The notes: a model not told the origin generated them from the letters alone. A stretch of 64,000 nt of DNA from an uncultured bacterium (GCA_937949615.1 CALEDQ010000005.1:186001-250000); one strand, 5' to 3'; shown: positions 25,799 through 34,803, counted from the first letter of the stretch. Numbers and translations: made by a program.

Positions 25799-27487
25799 TT
25801 ATTTTTCGCGTGGGAAAGGCCAGGCCATGATGCCGCCTTCCATTACTTTGACGTTGGTGTAGTCATGCTGCACAAGCAATCTGGCTGCTTCGTAGCCACG
25901 CAAGGAAATTTTGCAGTAGCAGACGATCGGGGCATTTTTGTCCTGCGGCAGTTCGTTAAGGCGTTTGCGCACCGCACCGAGCGGAATCAGGTGCTCGCCG
26001 ATGCCCAGACGCATCATTTCGTATTCATCGGGGCCGCGGGTGTCGAGAATGAACGGGCTGTTGCCCGAATCGATGAGCTGCTTCAATTCGGTGGTCGAAA
26101 TGCCCTGCATGAGGCCATCGAGCTTGTTCTGCATCAGATGGGCCGTAGCGATGCCGTGATCGATTGCGAGCGAAAATGGCGGCGCATACGGCAGATCGGC
26201 ATTAACCATGTCGTCAACTGTGAGGCCGCCCTGAATGGCCATGGCCCATTGAGCAATCTGTTTTGCAACATCGCCCGGCCCGACACACTGGGCGCCAAGA
26301 ATTTTGCGGTTTTTGCGGTCGGCAACAAGCTTGGTAACCAGCAGCTGACCTTTCATAAAACCAGGTTTGTCAGGGCTGGCATTGATTACGGTCTCAAAAT
26401 CGAAACCGTTCGCTCTGGCAGCCCTTTCTGAGAGGCCGGTCGAGCCGGCAGCAAAATCGAAAACCTTGCAGATACCGGTCTGAATCGTTCCTGGGAATTC
26501 TTTGACGTTGCCGACAATCGCGTTTTCGCCGGCAACCCTGCCCTGCAGGTTTGCCAGGTCACCATATGGTGCCAGAACTTTTTTGCCGGTCAGGCGCTGA
26601 TAAGTTTCGACGCAGTCGCCGACTGCATAAATGTCGGGGTCTGAAGTCTGCATATGCTTATCGACAATGATGCCGCCGGTTGGGCCGACTTCGAGTCCGA
26701 TTCGGCCAGCCAGATCGCTGTTCGGTATTACACCGATCGCGATAATCGCCAGCTGGCATTCAAGTTCGGCGCCATTCTGCAGTTTTATACCGGTCAGTTT
26801 GCCGTCTTTACCCAGAAAAGCTTCAAGACCGTTGTTCGACATAACGTTGGCGCCTTTGCTGCGCACGTGATTTTCGACGAGTTTTGCGATTTCCATGTCA
26901 AGAAATGAAAGCAGCTGCGGCAGCATTTCGACAACGGTGATTTCGATACCTGCCAGATGCAGAGCTTCGCAGGTTTCGATGCCGATCAGGCCGCCACCGA
27001 TAACGACGGCTTTTTTGATTTTCTTTTCATCGGCAATTTTGCGCAAAAAGTCGGCATCCTGCATAGACTGCAGAGTAGTGATGCCTTCAAGTTCGATACC
27101 GGGCACTTTGGGCATGCGTGGGCGCGCACCGGTGGCAAGAATGACCTTGTCATAAGGTAATTCTTCGGTTTTTCGACTATTGAGATCTTCAACTACGACG
27201 ACTTTCTTTTTGCGATCGATGGAAATGGCTTCGGTAGAAGTTCTGGCAATGATATTCTTGGCGGCCATGAAGAATTTCGGGTCGCGGACAACACCTGCTG
27301 GAGTGCAGAGAAGCTGGTTGCGGTCATCGAAAAAGCCACCGACATAGTATGGGTAGCCGCATGAAGCCATTGAAAGTTCAGGGGACTTCTGAATAATGGT
27401 GACTTCTGCATGCTCGTCGAGGCGTCTGGCTCTGGCCGCTGCTTTTGGGCCTGCTGCCGACCCACCGATTACGATAATCTTTTTCAT
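25799..27487 (-). CDS. CoA-disulfide reductase-type FAD oxidoreductase with C-terminal rhodanese domain
   Basis: 562 residues from MKKIIVIGGSAAG, preceded by AAAGGAACC; upstream in-frame codons are ignored. The FAD/NAD part (1-450) has GGSAAGPKAAARA, the redox cysteine in SMASCGYPYYVGG (near residue 43, as in CoA-disulfide reductase), ATGARPRMP, VVIGGGLIGIE and YAVGDCVET. The last 95 residues form a rhodanese domain with FILDTRGPDEYE and active-site CYCKISLRGYEAA. Such fusions reduce CoA-disulfides, persulfides or polysulfides with NAD(P)H in the cytoplasm, linking sulfur and redox metabolism. Confidence 0.9.
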   Translation of the reverse strand: MKKIIVIGGSAAGPKAAARARRLDEHAEVTIIQKSPELSMASCGYPYYVGGFFDDRNQLLCTPAGVVRDPKFFMAAKNIIARTSTEAISIDRKKKVVVVEDLNSRKTEELPYDKVILATGARPRMPKVPGIELEGITTLQSMQDADFLRKIADEKKIKKAVVIGGGLIGIETCEALHLAGIEITVVEMLPQLLSFLDMEIAKLVENHVRSKGANVMSNNGLEAFLGKDGKLTGIKLQNGAELECQLAIIAIGVIPNSDLAGRIGLEVGPTGGIIVDKHMQTSDPDIYAVGDCVETYQRLTGKKVLAPYGDLANLQGRVAGENAIVGNVKEFPGTIQTGICKVFDFAAGSTGLSERAARANGFDFETVINASPDKPGFMKGQLLVTKLVADRKNRKILGAQCVGPGDVAKQIAQWAMAIQGGLTVDDMVNADLPYAPPFSLAIDHGIATAHLMQNKLDGLMQGISTTELKQLIDSGNSPFILDTRGPDEYEMMRLGIGEHLIPLGAVRKRLNELPQDKNAPIVCYCKISLRGYEAARLLVQHDYTNVKVMEGGIMAWPFPREK

Positions 27488-27603
27488 TCTGGTTCCTTTC
27501 TTTGCTGGCAAAACGTTCTGATTCAATACGAGTTTGCAGTTCAACTGCTTCTGGACTTCAGAGTAACAACCCGGCATCGCTTAAACACGATTGTTATGAG
27601 GGT

Positions 27604-27632
27604 AATATAAAGTAACTCTTTACTGATGACAA
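27604..27632 (-). promoter_or_regulatory. Sigma-70 type promoter of the FAD oxidoreductase gene
   Basis: Minus strand: TTGTCA (27632-27627), 17-base spacer, TATATT (27609-27604). TTACTT directly precedes the -10, as in the chemoreceptor promoter at 25714. Confidence 0.55.
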
Positions 27633-27664
27633 ATATCTTTTTGTGGTTTTTCAAGCCCAGGTTA

Positions 27665-27678
27665 TTGGCTTATGCTAA
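27665..27678. promoter_or_regulatory. Palindromic operator TTGGC-N4-GCTAA
   Basis: TTGGC (27665-27669), TTAT, GCTAA (27674-27678). It ends 5 bases before the -35 box of the DUF5320-like/radical SAM/FmdE operon, an activator-type position. Confidence 0.55.
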
Positions 27679-27683
27679 AAAGA

Positions 27684-27712
27684 TTGAGCGAAGGCCGTTA
27701 ATATTTTATAAT
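27684..27712 (+). promoter_or_regulatory. Sigma-70 type promoter of the DUF5320-like/radical SAM/FmdE operon
   Basis: TTGAGC (27684-27689), 17-base spacer, TATAAT (27707-27712). The spacer end and -10 (ATTTTATAATACA) match the DUF302 promoter at 34804-34832. Confidence 0.62.
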
Positions 27713-27761
27713 ACAGACCTGATTCTTGTTTAAAAGCAGAAATTTTATCAGGAGGGAAGTC

Positions 27762-28037
27762 ATGCCACGCGGTGATGGAACAGGCCCATGCGGGAATGGT
27801 GCCGGCAGCGGCCGGCGAAATGGTTTGTGTCTGGAATCAGGCTATAGCGATCTGTCAATTGTTGTCGTCAGGCTGGTAATAGCACACTGGCGGCTCATTG
27901 CCGGGGTTCTGCTGGCGTTTGCGGCTCCGGTTTTGAAAAAACGACTTGTCTCTCTGCTCAAAGACCAGGATGAACTGCCGGTAATAACGGTTGTAAAAGA
28001 AAGCAGCAGAAGGCTCATCGATGCCGGCAAAAAATAA
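27762..28037 (+). CDS. Small DUF5320-like protein with membrane segment
   Basis: 91 residues from the ATG behind GGAGGG (27751-27756). The first 20 residues (MPRGDGTGPCGNGAGSGRRN) copy the N-terminus of DUF5320 proteins, compare MPGFDRTGPNGQGPMTGRGM at 35850. The rest differs: one hydrophobic segment (IVVVRLVIAHWRLIAGVLLAF) followed by a basic tail instead of the usual Gly-rich and coiled part. It overlaps the radical SAM gene by 17 bases. Function unknown; the family accompanies NifX/Mrp genes. Confidence 0.78.
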   Translation: MPRGDGTGPCGNGAGSGRRNGLCLESGYSDLSIVVVRLVIAHWRLIAGVLLAFAAPVLKKRLVSLLKDQDELPVITVVKESSRRLIDAGKK

Positions 28038-29004
28038 ATATCTGTTCGGGCCGGTGCCATCGAGGCGCCTCGGGCGGTCTCTCGGGATCGACCTGACCCC
28101 TTTCAAAACCTGCAGCTTCGATTGTATTTTCTGCCAGCTTGGCAGAACTACCTGCCTGACCACTGATCGGGCAGAATATGTGCCGGTCGCAGCCGTTATT
28201 GACGAGCTTGATGCCTGGCTGAAAAACGACGGGCAGGCTGATATCATAACTTTTGCCGGTTCAGGCGAGCCAACCCTGCATTCAGGTATTGGCGAGATAA
28301 TTACGCACCTGAAAAAGCAGACGCAGATTCCGGTCGCCGTTCTCACTAATGGTTCTTTACTGCATCTGCCCGAAACCCGCAAAAGCATAGCTTTGGCAGA
28401 TATCGTAAAAGTGTCTTTGAGTGCCTGGAACGATGCGTCTCTGCAGACTATCAACCGCCCGGCGGCGAGTCTTGATTTTTCGAGCCTGGTTGCTGGCGAA
28501 CGCCTGTTCAGGCAGGAATTTTCCGGGCAGTTGTGGATGGAAGTCTTCGTTCTCGATGGTATTAATTCATCGCCTGAGCAGATGCAACGGGTTGCTGAAA
28601 CGGCAAAAACCATCGCTCCAGACCGTATTCAGCTCAACACGGCGGTTCGCCCTCCGGCCGAAAGCTATGTCAAAGCTGTTGTCAGCGATAAGCTAAGTGA
28701 ACTGTGCCATTTATTTGGTAGCCGCGCCGAAGTTATCGCCGACTTCAATTTTGCCGCGAACCCTAAGGTTAAAGCTGATGAAAATGCAATTTTTGAAATG
28801 CTGCAGCGCCGGCCATGTACTGCAAAACAGATTGCCGATGTTTTCGGCATGCATCTCAACGAAGTGGCAAAATTCACCGGCATGCTACTGCGGTCAGGCA
28901 AAATCATTTCGGTTCTACAGAATGGCGAAATCTACTATACGATAGAAAAAAACGCGGCCAATAACTTAATTAACGGCAAGAAATCAGGAATAAAGAATGA
29001 ATGA
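28021..29004 (+). CDS. Radical SAM protein
   Basis: A 327-residue protein with the radical SAM cluster motif CSFDCIFC (C-x3-C-x2-C, near residues 31-38) after the family signature FGPVPSRRLGRSLGIDL. GSGEPTLH is the SAM-binding GGE-like motif, and NGSLL follows. The C-terminal 70 residues look like a winged helix (FEMLQRRPCTAKQIADVFGM, GMLLRSGKIISVLQNGEIYY). The subfamily is common in anaerobes and has no established substrate. It overlaps FmdE by 8 bases, so the three genes form one operon. Confidence 0.88.
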   Translation: MPAKNKYLFGPVPSRRLGRSLGIDLTPFKTCSFDCIFCQLGRTTCLTTDRAEYVPVAAVIDELDAWLKNDGQADIITFAGSGEPTLHSGIGEIITHLKKQTQIPVAVLTNGSLLHLPETRKSIALADIVKVSLSAWNDASLQTINRPAASLDFSSLVAGERLFRQEFSGQLWMEVFVLDGINSSPEQMQRVAETAKTIAPDRIQLNTAVRPPAESYVKAVVSDKLSELCHLFGSRAEVIADFNFAANPKVKADENAIFEMLQRRPCTAKQIADVFGMHLNEVAKFTGMLLRSGKIISVLQNGEIYYTIEKNAANNLINGKKSGIKNE

Positions 29005-29599
29005 CCACGAACTGCTTGAATGGTATGAAAAGGCGGCCGATTTTCATAAAAAACGCGCACCGGGTTTGTTGATCGCTGCTGCAATGATTGACAGCTGCAG
29101 TTCACGGCTTGGCGCGGTCAAAGATCGTCTTAACGCTGTCTGCGAGTCGGTTTCCTGCCTTGCTGACGTAATCATGTTGATGACTGGCTGTACGATCGGC
29201 AATCGCTATCTGACAATCCACGGTGATATCGGGCGTTTTGCCCTGACCCTGTTTGACCGTGCCGATGGCCGCGGCGTCAGAGCGTTCATCGACATTGACC
29301 GCATCTCGCCAGACGAAACACCAGAACTTTACAGGTTCTTTTATCGAACCCGTTCGGCCGAAGTCAAGGCTGGCGGCGAGGCACGTCTTAAATCAGGCGA
29401 ACAGGTGATCAGAGAGTTTCTGACAGTGCGCGACAAGGTAGTCGGCCTGCAGAACGTCCAGGTTGAACGTTTTGGTAAACATGACAAGCCGGGCGCCAGT
29501 CGTTGCCCGCAGTGCGGCGAATCTTTCCTTGAGAAAAACGGCGCAGCCTGTTGCAGTATCTGCAGCGGTGAATTCAGCTACTACCGGCGGACTGACTGA
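28997..29599 (+). CDS. FmdE-family protein (formylmethanofuran dehydrogenase subunit E-like)
   Basis: A 200-residue protein: FHKKRAPGLLIAAAMIDSC near residue 17, then ADVIMLMTGCTIGNRYLTI (conserved cysteine and GN motif of FmdE), and at the C-terminus a zinc ribbon with CPQCGESF and CCSIC. Members act beside molybdenum/tungsten enzymes or metal-cofactor genes in methanogens and anaerobic bacteria. No formylmethanofuran dehydrogenase is in the window, so the general FmdE label is used. The zinc ribbon is normal for long FmdE forms. Confidence 0.88.
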   Translation: MNDHELLEWYEKAADFHKKRAPGLLIAAAMIDSCSSRLGAVKDRLNAVCESVSCLADVIMLMTGCTIGNRYLTIHGDIGRFALTLFDRADGRGVRAFIDIDRISPDETPELYRFFYRTRSAEVKAGGEARLKSGEQVIREFLTVRDKVVGLQNVQVERFGKHDKPGASRCPQCGESFLEKNGAACCSICSGEFSYYRRTD

Positions 29600-29636
29600 C
29601 GGCCCTTCCGTCGGCAGTTAAACTGAAGTCGAATTT

Positions 29637-30872
29637 TCAAGGGTTTTTCTGAAGCCACTCGATAGTTTTCTGATTTTGCGGAGCCGTTGCCGGCTGACTG
29701 AAATCCCAGAAAATCTTCTTTTTCAGATGCTTTTCAAGGGCTGCGATGATGCTTTCTCCGAAGAATGGCGGCGGATTTTTCTGCAGCAGGCCGGCCGCAT
29801 CCTGCCATGTTTTTTCTGGCTCGCCTGCCATTCTGGCTTCGAATTTTTCAGTGATTGTTGCCCAGTCAGGAGTGTCATTGCTGCTGTCCGGGTGCACAAG
29901 GCTTGCATCTACCGGTTTTGTTGCTGAATCTGTGACGATTTCGCTGCCTGCCGTCGTTGGCGCCGCTGATATCTCTGGCACTGCGAGGTTGTCGAGAAAC
30001 CATGCCAGGCAGCCGAAGGCAAGCATGATTATGCCTGCCGACAGGCTGCGGCTGAGTCGGTTGCGACACTGGCGGTAGAGAAGCGCCAGCAGCAGGAATG
30101 CACACGAGATTACTGCAATCAGCTGATTTGGTGGCAGATCGGCCTGATAGGAAGTCGCGATGCCCATGACGGTGGCGAATGATGCAGCCAGCACCGCCAG
30201 TAGCATTCCCTGCAGCAGATGCCTGGCCAGCAGAAGTGCCGTGGCGGCAGGTACAACCAGATAGCAGAATACCAGCATCACACCGGCTATTCTTGAAGCA
30301 GCGGCCACTGTCAGGCCAAGAAAGACGAAAAACAGCAGTTCATAACGCCAGGCGCTGATTCCGAGGGTGATGGCCGATTCGCGGTCGAGAAATGAATAAA
30401 GAATCGGTCGGTAGAACAGCCATATGGCAAGCAGGGCCGGCAGCATTACCGCGCAGATTGTCAGCAGGTCGGTGTTCGAAGCAAACAGCAGGTTGCCGTA
30501 AAGAATCGCCTTGACCTTTTCAAGGCCGAAGCCACTGCGTGCCACCAGAAGAATACTCATGCCCGATGCGAAAATGAAAATCGCACCGAGGATCGTATCG
30601 CGCGGCAGTCTGGTAAATTCGTAGGGGTAAGCGAGAATTGCCACGACGAGAAGACAGAACAGGGCCGCCCCGGCAAAGGGCGGCAGTCCGTGAACGAGGG
30701 CGAAGGCAACCCCGAAAGCTGCGACTTCTGACAGCGTTACCCCTATGAATACCATGCGTTTCAGAACGACGAAGACACCGAATACCGAGAAGGTGGCTGC
30801 CATGAGAAATGCCGCCGGCAAAGCACCGCCGTATATGCTGACAATACCTTCAAGAGTGGTGAGATTGAACAT
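29637..30872 (-). CDS. Zinc/manganese-type ABC transporter permease with long C-terminal extension
   Basis: 411 residues from MFNLTTLEG; earlier in-frame codons fall inside the ATPase gene. The first 280 residues are a ZnuB/MntB-type permease with about eight helices (GVFVVLKRMVFIGVTLSEVAAFG, RIAGVMLVFCYLVVPAATALLL, MGIATSYQADLPPNQLIAV). The remaining 130 residues are unusual: a further membrane helix near 290-310, then a soluble tail (TPDWATITEKFEARMAGEPEK, ESIIAALEKHLKKKIFWDF). Ordinary family members end at about 270-290 residues. It overlaps the ATPase gene by 23 bases. Confidence 0.88.
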   Translation of the reverse strand: MFNLTTLEGIVSIYGGALPAAFLMAATFSVFGVFVVLKRMVFIGVTLSEVAAFGVAFALVHGLPPFAGAALFCLLVVAILAYPYEFTRLPRDTILGAIFIFASGMSILLVARSGFGLEKVKAILYGNLLFASNTDLLTICAVMLPALLAIWLFYRPILYSFLDRESAITLGISAWRYELLFFVFLGLTVAAASRIAGVMLVFCYLVVPAATALLLARHLLQGMLLAVLAASFATVMGIATSYQADLPPNQLIAVISCAFLLLALLYRQCRNRLSRSLSAGIIMLAFGCLAWFLDNLAVPEISAAPTTAGSEIVTDSATKPVDASLVHPDSSNDTPDWATITEKFEARMAGEPEKTWQDAAGLLQKNPPPFFGESIIAALEKHLKKKIFWDFSQPATAPQNQKTIEWLQKNP

Positions 30873-31587
30873 TTTTGCTTTCCTTGTCGATATGCCTGAG
30901 ATTTCTGGCTGACAGCAGGGCATACAGAGGCACGCGGCCTGACTGACCCTGATACAGACGAAAAACCTCGTCGGCGAGACCGATAATCGGGTCGAGACTG
31001 TGCTGCGCGAACAGAACGGTTTTCTGTTCTTCCCTTGCAAGGCGGTAAAGCAGTTCGATCAGGTCGAATTCTGACTGTTCATCGAGCCCGGCTGCTGGCT
31101 CATCCATTATCAGAACTTCGGCGCCGCTGACCAGAGCCCTGGCAATCATGACTTTCTGTCGCATGCCGCCCGAGAGTTCATTGAGGGTGCGTTCTGCATG
31201 CTGCAGCAGCTTGAAACGCTGCAGATAGTCATCGATCTGCTCCCGCATCTGCCGGTCAGGTTTCTGCCAGAGGCCCAGCCTTGGGTAAAGGCCCATTGTA
31301 ATAACCTCTCTTGCAGTAACCGGATACAGACGGTCGAGAGTCGAAACCTGCGGCACATAGCCTGGCGGCTGCTGCGAGAACGGGTGAATAAGCTCGCCAC
31401 TTAAAGGCGGCAGCAGGCCGAGAATCGTTCGCAGAAGCGTTGTTTTGCCTGAGCCGTTTGGCCCGATGAAAGGAAGAAACTCGCCTTTTCTGATCTTAAG
31501 GCTGATTTTCTCGACTACGGCTTCATTGTCGTAGCCGATCGCCAGGTTTCTGCAGATTATCAGACTGTCATCATCTGGCTGCATCAT
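30850..31587 (-). CDS. Zinc/manganese-type ABC transporter ATP-binding protein
   Basis: 245 residues from ATG 31587 (a second ATG at 31584 is better spaced from GGAGG and may be the true start). Walker A GPNGSGKTT, Q-loop PGYVPQVSTLDRLYP, signature LSGGMRQKVMIARAL, Walker B LIMDEPAAGLD and switch FAQHSLD are all intact. The PQVSTLDR-type Q-loop is typical of the ZnuC/MntA family. It powers the permease encoded downstream; it overlaps the binding-protein gene by 17 bases. Confidence 0.92.
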   Translation of the reverse strand: MMQPDDDSLIICRNLAIGYDNEAVVEKISLKIRKGEFLPFIGPNGSGKTTLLRTILGLLPPLSGELIHPFSQQPPGYVPQVSTLDRLYPVTAREVITMGLYPRLGLWQKPDRQMREQIDDYLQRFKLLQHAERTLNELSGGMRQKVMIARALVSGAEVLIMDEPAAGLDEQSEFDLIELLYRLAREEQKTVLFAQHSLDPIIGLADEVFRLYQGQSGRVPLYALLSARNLRHIDKESKNVQSHHS

Positions 31588-32638
31588 CAGCCTCCAGAAG
31601 CCCGGCCCGTCGTGCGCCCGCGCAAAGCTGTTCGACCCAGAAATCCATGAGTTTTTCCCAGGTGTCGAGCCCGGGTCGGCCGCCAACGTAATAGGGCAGC
31701 ATTACTGCCTGGGCGTCTGTATCTGCGGCAACACGGCTGACCGTTTTTTCATCGAAGTAATCGGCTGAAATAACCAGTTTGATATTGTTCTGCTTCATGG
31801 CTTCTCTGAGTGAGGCAAGATGTCTTGGCGAAGGCGGAATGCCTGGTTTGGGCTCGATGAATCCACCTTCCATGAGACCGAAATCATCGAACAGATACAG
31901 CCAGTTTTTATGGTAAGAAACGATTCTGGTACCGCGCAGCGGCCAGAGACTGCCAAGCCAGCCGCCCGCATAGGCTGATAGAGGTTTTCCCTTATATTGT
32001 TTTTCTGCAAGAAAATTGAGCAGTTTGCCGTTCTTGTGCATGTCGAGCAGAGTCTGTTGCCCGAGAATGCTTATCAGTTCTTCGCCGTAAAGCTTCTGGC
32101 AGAGGCTTGCGACAAAAGCGGCAGCATTGCGGTCAAACCGATCTTTCTGCTGTGGCAGGTTGCGGTCAAGGCCGATTCTGATGTTGTCGGCGGCCTGTAT
32201 TATATTGAGCGGGCTGACAGTCACATGCGGGTTTCCATAAAGGTGCAGCCCGCCTTCTATATGGGAATAGGCGACCGGCTTGTCTTTGAGGTTCATGCCG
32301 GTTGCTGCCGCCACGTAGCCGATTTCACCGCTTCTTATGCGACGATTGCCTGATTTGTCGACGGCCGATGGCAGCCACATTTCAAGATCGAGACCTGTAG
32401 CAATCAGTAGATCGGCGTTTCTGAGAATCTCGACAAACGATGGCTTTGGTCTGACGAAATGGGCATCCTGAGTGCCTTCGACGATTGCCCTGACTTCAAC
32501 GGCATCCTGCCCGATTACACGTGCCAGATAAGCGTAGTCAGGCAGTGTTGTAACGATTTTGAGAGGGGCAGCCTGAATGAGCGGGGCGGCAAGCAGCTGA
32601 ACAAATAGAATCAATACGGCTATGATGAATTTTTTCAT
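31571..32638 (-). CDS. Metal-binding periplasmic component of ABC transporter (ZnuA-like)
   Basis: 355 residues from MKKFIIAV, preceded by AGGAGA. Signal peptide 1-23 (LLAAPLIQAA). Metal ligands typical of cluster A-I binding proteins are visible: His in GTQDAHFVRPKPS, His in LYGNPHVTVSP, His in IVSYHKNWLYLF and the distal acidic region SADYFDEKT. It lacks the His-rich loop often found in ZnuA, so zinc versus manganese cannot be decided. It is preceded by an outer-membrane protein gene and followed by the ATPase and permease, forming a four-gene uptake operon. Confidence 0.9.
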   Translation of the reverse strand: MKKFIIAVLILFVQLLAAPLIQAAPLKIVTTLPDYAYLARVIGQDAVEVRAIVEGTQDAHFVRPKPSFVEILRNADLLIATGLDLEMWLPSAVDKSGNRRIRSGEIGYVAAATGMNLKDKPVAYSHIEGGLHLYGNPHVTVSPLNIIQAADNIRIGLDRNLPQQKDRFDRNAAAFVASLCQKLYGEELISILGQQTLLDMHKNGKLLNFLAEKQYKGKPLSAYAGGWLGSLWPLRGTRIVSYHKNWLYLFDDFGLMEGGFIEPKPGIPPSPRHLASLREAMKQNNIKLVISADYFDEKTVSRVAADTDAQAVMLPYYVGGRPGLDTWEKLMDFWVEQLCAGARRAGLLEADDAAR

Positions 32639-32654
32639 TTTTTTCTCCTGATTA

Positions 32655-34076
32655 TCAGTAACGGTCATGCTTGTGCGGCCCGGCAGCCCAGATACACTGC
32701 AGCATCAGGCGTTTTTCATCGGGTCCCATGTTGTGCCCGGATTTATAATTGAATTCAAGGCGATATTTGACCCATGGGCTCTGTTGCCAGGTCATATACG
32801 GGCAGACCTGCCATTCATGCGGGCTGTTACTGACAACTGCCAGAGGCGACAGAGAAAAGCCTGGAACGCCGGCATATTTCTGGCTGTCAGGCTCGTAGTA
32901 ATCTATTCTCACCCCTGATTCAAGCTGGCGGTCGAGTTTCCACTGCAGGTTGGTATAGCCGCCCCAGGCAAAGATGCTGTCTTTGTTGCCGGTATCCGGC
33001 GTCAGAATATCCTTTTTGACACCGTAGAATTCGGTTCTCCACATGAAATTGCGGTATTTCATGTTGTCGGCCGGTTCCCAAAGATGTGTAAAATCGAGGC
33101 CAAACCCGACAACCGGCCTGGTTGAATCAATGGTCATATTGCCGGCGCCCTTTTTGATTGTCCAGAGGTCATTGACACCGGCCAGTGCGGTGAGTCCGAT
33201 TTCCTGATAGGTATCTTTGCTGATGTCGCGGAATGACTTAAGATGCAGAAGCATTGACGGCATACCCTTGGTATTGCCGGCGAACAGCCGACCATTGGTT
33301 GCCTCTGTCAGCTGCATGGTAAGCTCATTGGTTGTTTTTCCGGCGCCGCCCAGCTGCCATTCAAATGAGAGGCCGTTCTGTACAAGGCCGCCGTCGCCGA
33401 GAATCCGGCGCATTGCCAGCGGAAACTCGGTCTGGTCGAGACCAGCCTGGTGCCAGCGATGAACGATGCCGAACTGCTGTCTGAATTTGCCTATCGTAAG
33501 GTTGAGATTCCTGGTAATGCCGTATCTGGTGATGTAAGCCTCGCCGAGATTCGAGCTGTCTTCTTTGACCGGCACTGCACCTTTGAACCTGGTAGTCGGG
33601 TCGAGGTAGGTTTCGTAGTGAACTCCAAGATTGCGCAGCGCGGCGTCTGAGTGATTTCTGGTGCCGTCGATACTTTGCAGGCGATAAAGAAAATCACCCA
33701 CTACACTCAGTTCAGGATTTTCCGCCTGGCGACTCAGTTCGCCGGCAATGAATTTTCTGTCTGAATCTTTGGTGTCGGAACCTGTGGTGGGTTCGGCAGA
33801 GCCTGCAGCTGCCGCTATGGCACTCTGTCTGAGAGCTGTGAGCTCGGCATCTTCTGAGCCTATTGGTTTTGCACCGTTTTGTGCTGTCAATTCCTTGACT
33901 TGGGCAGTCAGAGAAGCGATCTGCAGTTCATACTGCTGTTGCATCTGCTGGATTCTGTTTTCAAGAGCATTCAGGCGCTCTTCAGTCACGTTTCGGGCCT
34001 GACAGGTTTGAGTCAGAAGAAGTGAAAAGTTGAAGAGAAAGATTAAAGGCAAAAATCTGTTGCGAAATTGATTCAT
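32655..34076 (-). CDS. Outer-membrane porin-like protein with N-terminal coiled coil
   Basis: A 473-residue protein with signal peptide (PLIFLFNFSLLLTQTCQA, about 10-27). A heptad-like helix follows at 33-70 (LNALENRIQQMQQQYELQIASLTAQVKEL). The remainder is rich in short aromatic beta-strands (RYGITRNLNLTIGKFRQQFGIVHRW, NYKSGHNMGPDEKRL) ending in ...HKHDRY, so it looks like an OprP/porin-type barrel. It leads the metal uptake operon, the binding-protein start being 16 bases beyond its stop. A role in bringing the metal across the outer membrane is inference. Confidence 0.75.
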   Translation of the reverse strand: MNQFRNRFLPLIFLFNFSLLLTQTCQARNVTEERLNALENRIQQMQQQYELQIASLTAQVKELTAQNGAKPIGSEDAELTALRQSAIAAAAGSAEPTTGSDTKDSDRKFIAGELSRQAENPELSVVGDFLYRLQSIDGTRNHSDAALRNLGVHYETYLDPTTRFKGAVPVKEDSSNLGEAYITRYGITRNLNLTIGKFRQQFGIVHRWHQAGLDQTEFPLAMRRILGDGGLVQNGLSFEWQLGGAGKTTNELTMQLTEATNGRLFAGNTKGMPSMLLHLKSFRDISKDTYQEIGLTALAGVNDLWTIKKGAGNMTIDSTRPVVGFGLDFTHLWEPADNMKYRNFMWRTEFYGVKKDILTPDTGNKDSIFAWGGYTNLQWKLDRQLESGVRIDYYEPDSQKYAGVPGFSLSPLAVVSNSPHEWQVCPYMTWQQSPWVKYRLEFNYKSGHNMGPDEKRLMLQCIWAAGPHKHDRY

Positions 34077-34341
34077 GGCTAAACCTCATGACATACTGAT
34101 TTAATAGGCGCTGTCGATGTCAGAAGAAAAACGGCTTGCTGCTTTGAAGTTCTGTCTGTAGCTCGCCATTCTCAATGGCAACAATACCGGTTCTTAGGCA
34201 CGGGAATGGCGGATATGGATCGCGTCATTCCGGTCATAGAAGCGGAATTCAGGAGTTCAATGCGATTACCGTGGCTTGATTGGGCTTTTCTGCTGAATTA
34301 ACAAGCAACGCCAGTAGAGAGAAGTGTTCTGAAAATTGAAA

Positions 34342-34740
34342 TCAGCTGAAAAGATTCGGAGGAGCCCGGGGAAGACCTGTTGAGATGAATTCTTTTGAAT
34401 AAACGCTTATCAACAACCCGACAACGTTTGAGGAACTGTCTGAGGAAGCAGCAACAAAAATTCTGGCAAGCCCGCCGGTAAAAAACTGAGATGCGAGGTC
34501 GCAGAGGCTGCAGAAACTGGTGTCGTGTCCGGTATTTTTTATTACCGGAAGGTTGGTATTGTGGTTATCGAAATGATGGCTGCAGCAGGAATGGCAGTCT
34601 GCCTTTCGGTCACTGAGCCGGTCGGTATGCGAGAGTTTCTGCAGGGCAAGATGCAGGGGAAAAGCGACCAGCCAGGCTAAAAGAATGCCCAGAATAAAGA
34701 TCGCACAGAAAAGCTTCAGTTTTCTGGTGAAGATTCTCAT
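34342..34740 (-). CDS. Small membrane protein with Cys/His cluster (DUF2946-like)
   Basis: 132 residues if it starts at MRIFTRKL; in-frame starts at 34752 and 34836 are possible and no ribosome site decides. TM segment FCAIFILGILLAWLVAF (about 10-27), then a periplasmic Cys/His stretch DCHSCCSHHFDNHN and a second CSLCDL, both plausible metal ligands. The C-terminal PRAPP is typical of DUF2946-type small copper/heavy-metal associated proteins, so that family is likely but unproven. Divergent from DUF302, sharing the 34782-34834 regulatory region. Confidence 0.62.
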   Translation of the reverse strand: MRIFTRKLKLFCAIFILGILLAWLVAFPLHLALQKLSHTDRLSDRKADCHSCCSHHFDNHNTNLPVIKNTGHDTSFCSLCDLASQFFTGGLARIFVAASSDSSSNVVGLLISVYSKEFISTGLPRAPPNLFS

Positions 34741-34781
34741 GCGCTGCAGCATGCCACAAACATGTTTTCGGGTCAAGCAAA

Positions 34782-34795
34782 ATGGCATAAGCCAA
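34782..34795. promoter_or_regulatory. Palindromic operator (A/T)TGGC-N4-GCCAA
   Basis: ATGGC (34782-34786), ATAA, GCCAA (34791-34795). It ends 8 bases before the -35 box of the DUF302 promoter, the same spacing as at 35759. It may serve both divergent genes. Confidence 0.55.
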
Positions 34796-34803
34796 AAAAG
34801 CGC

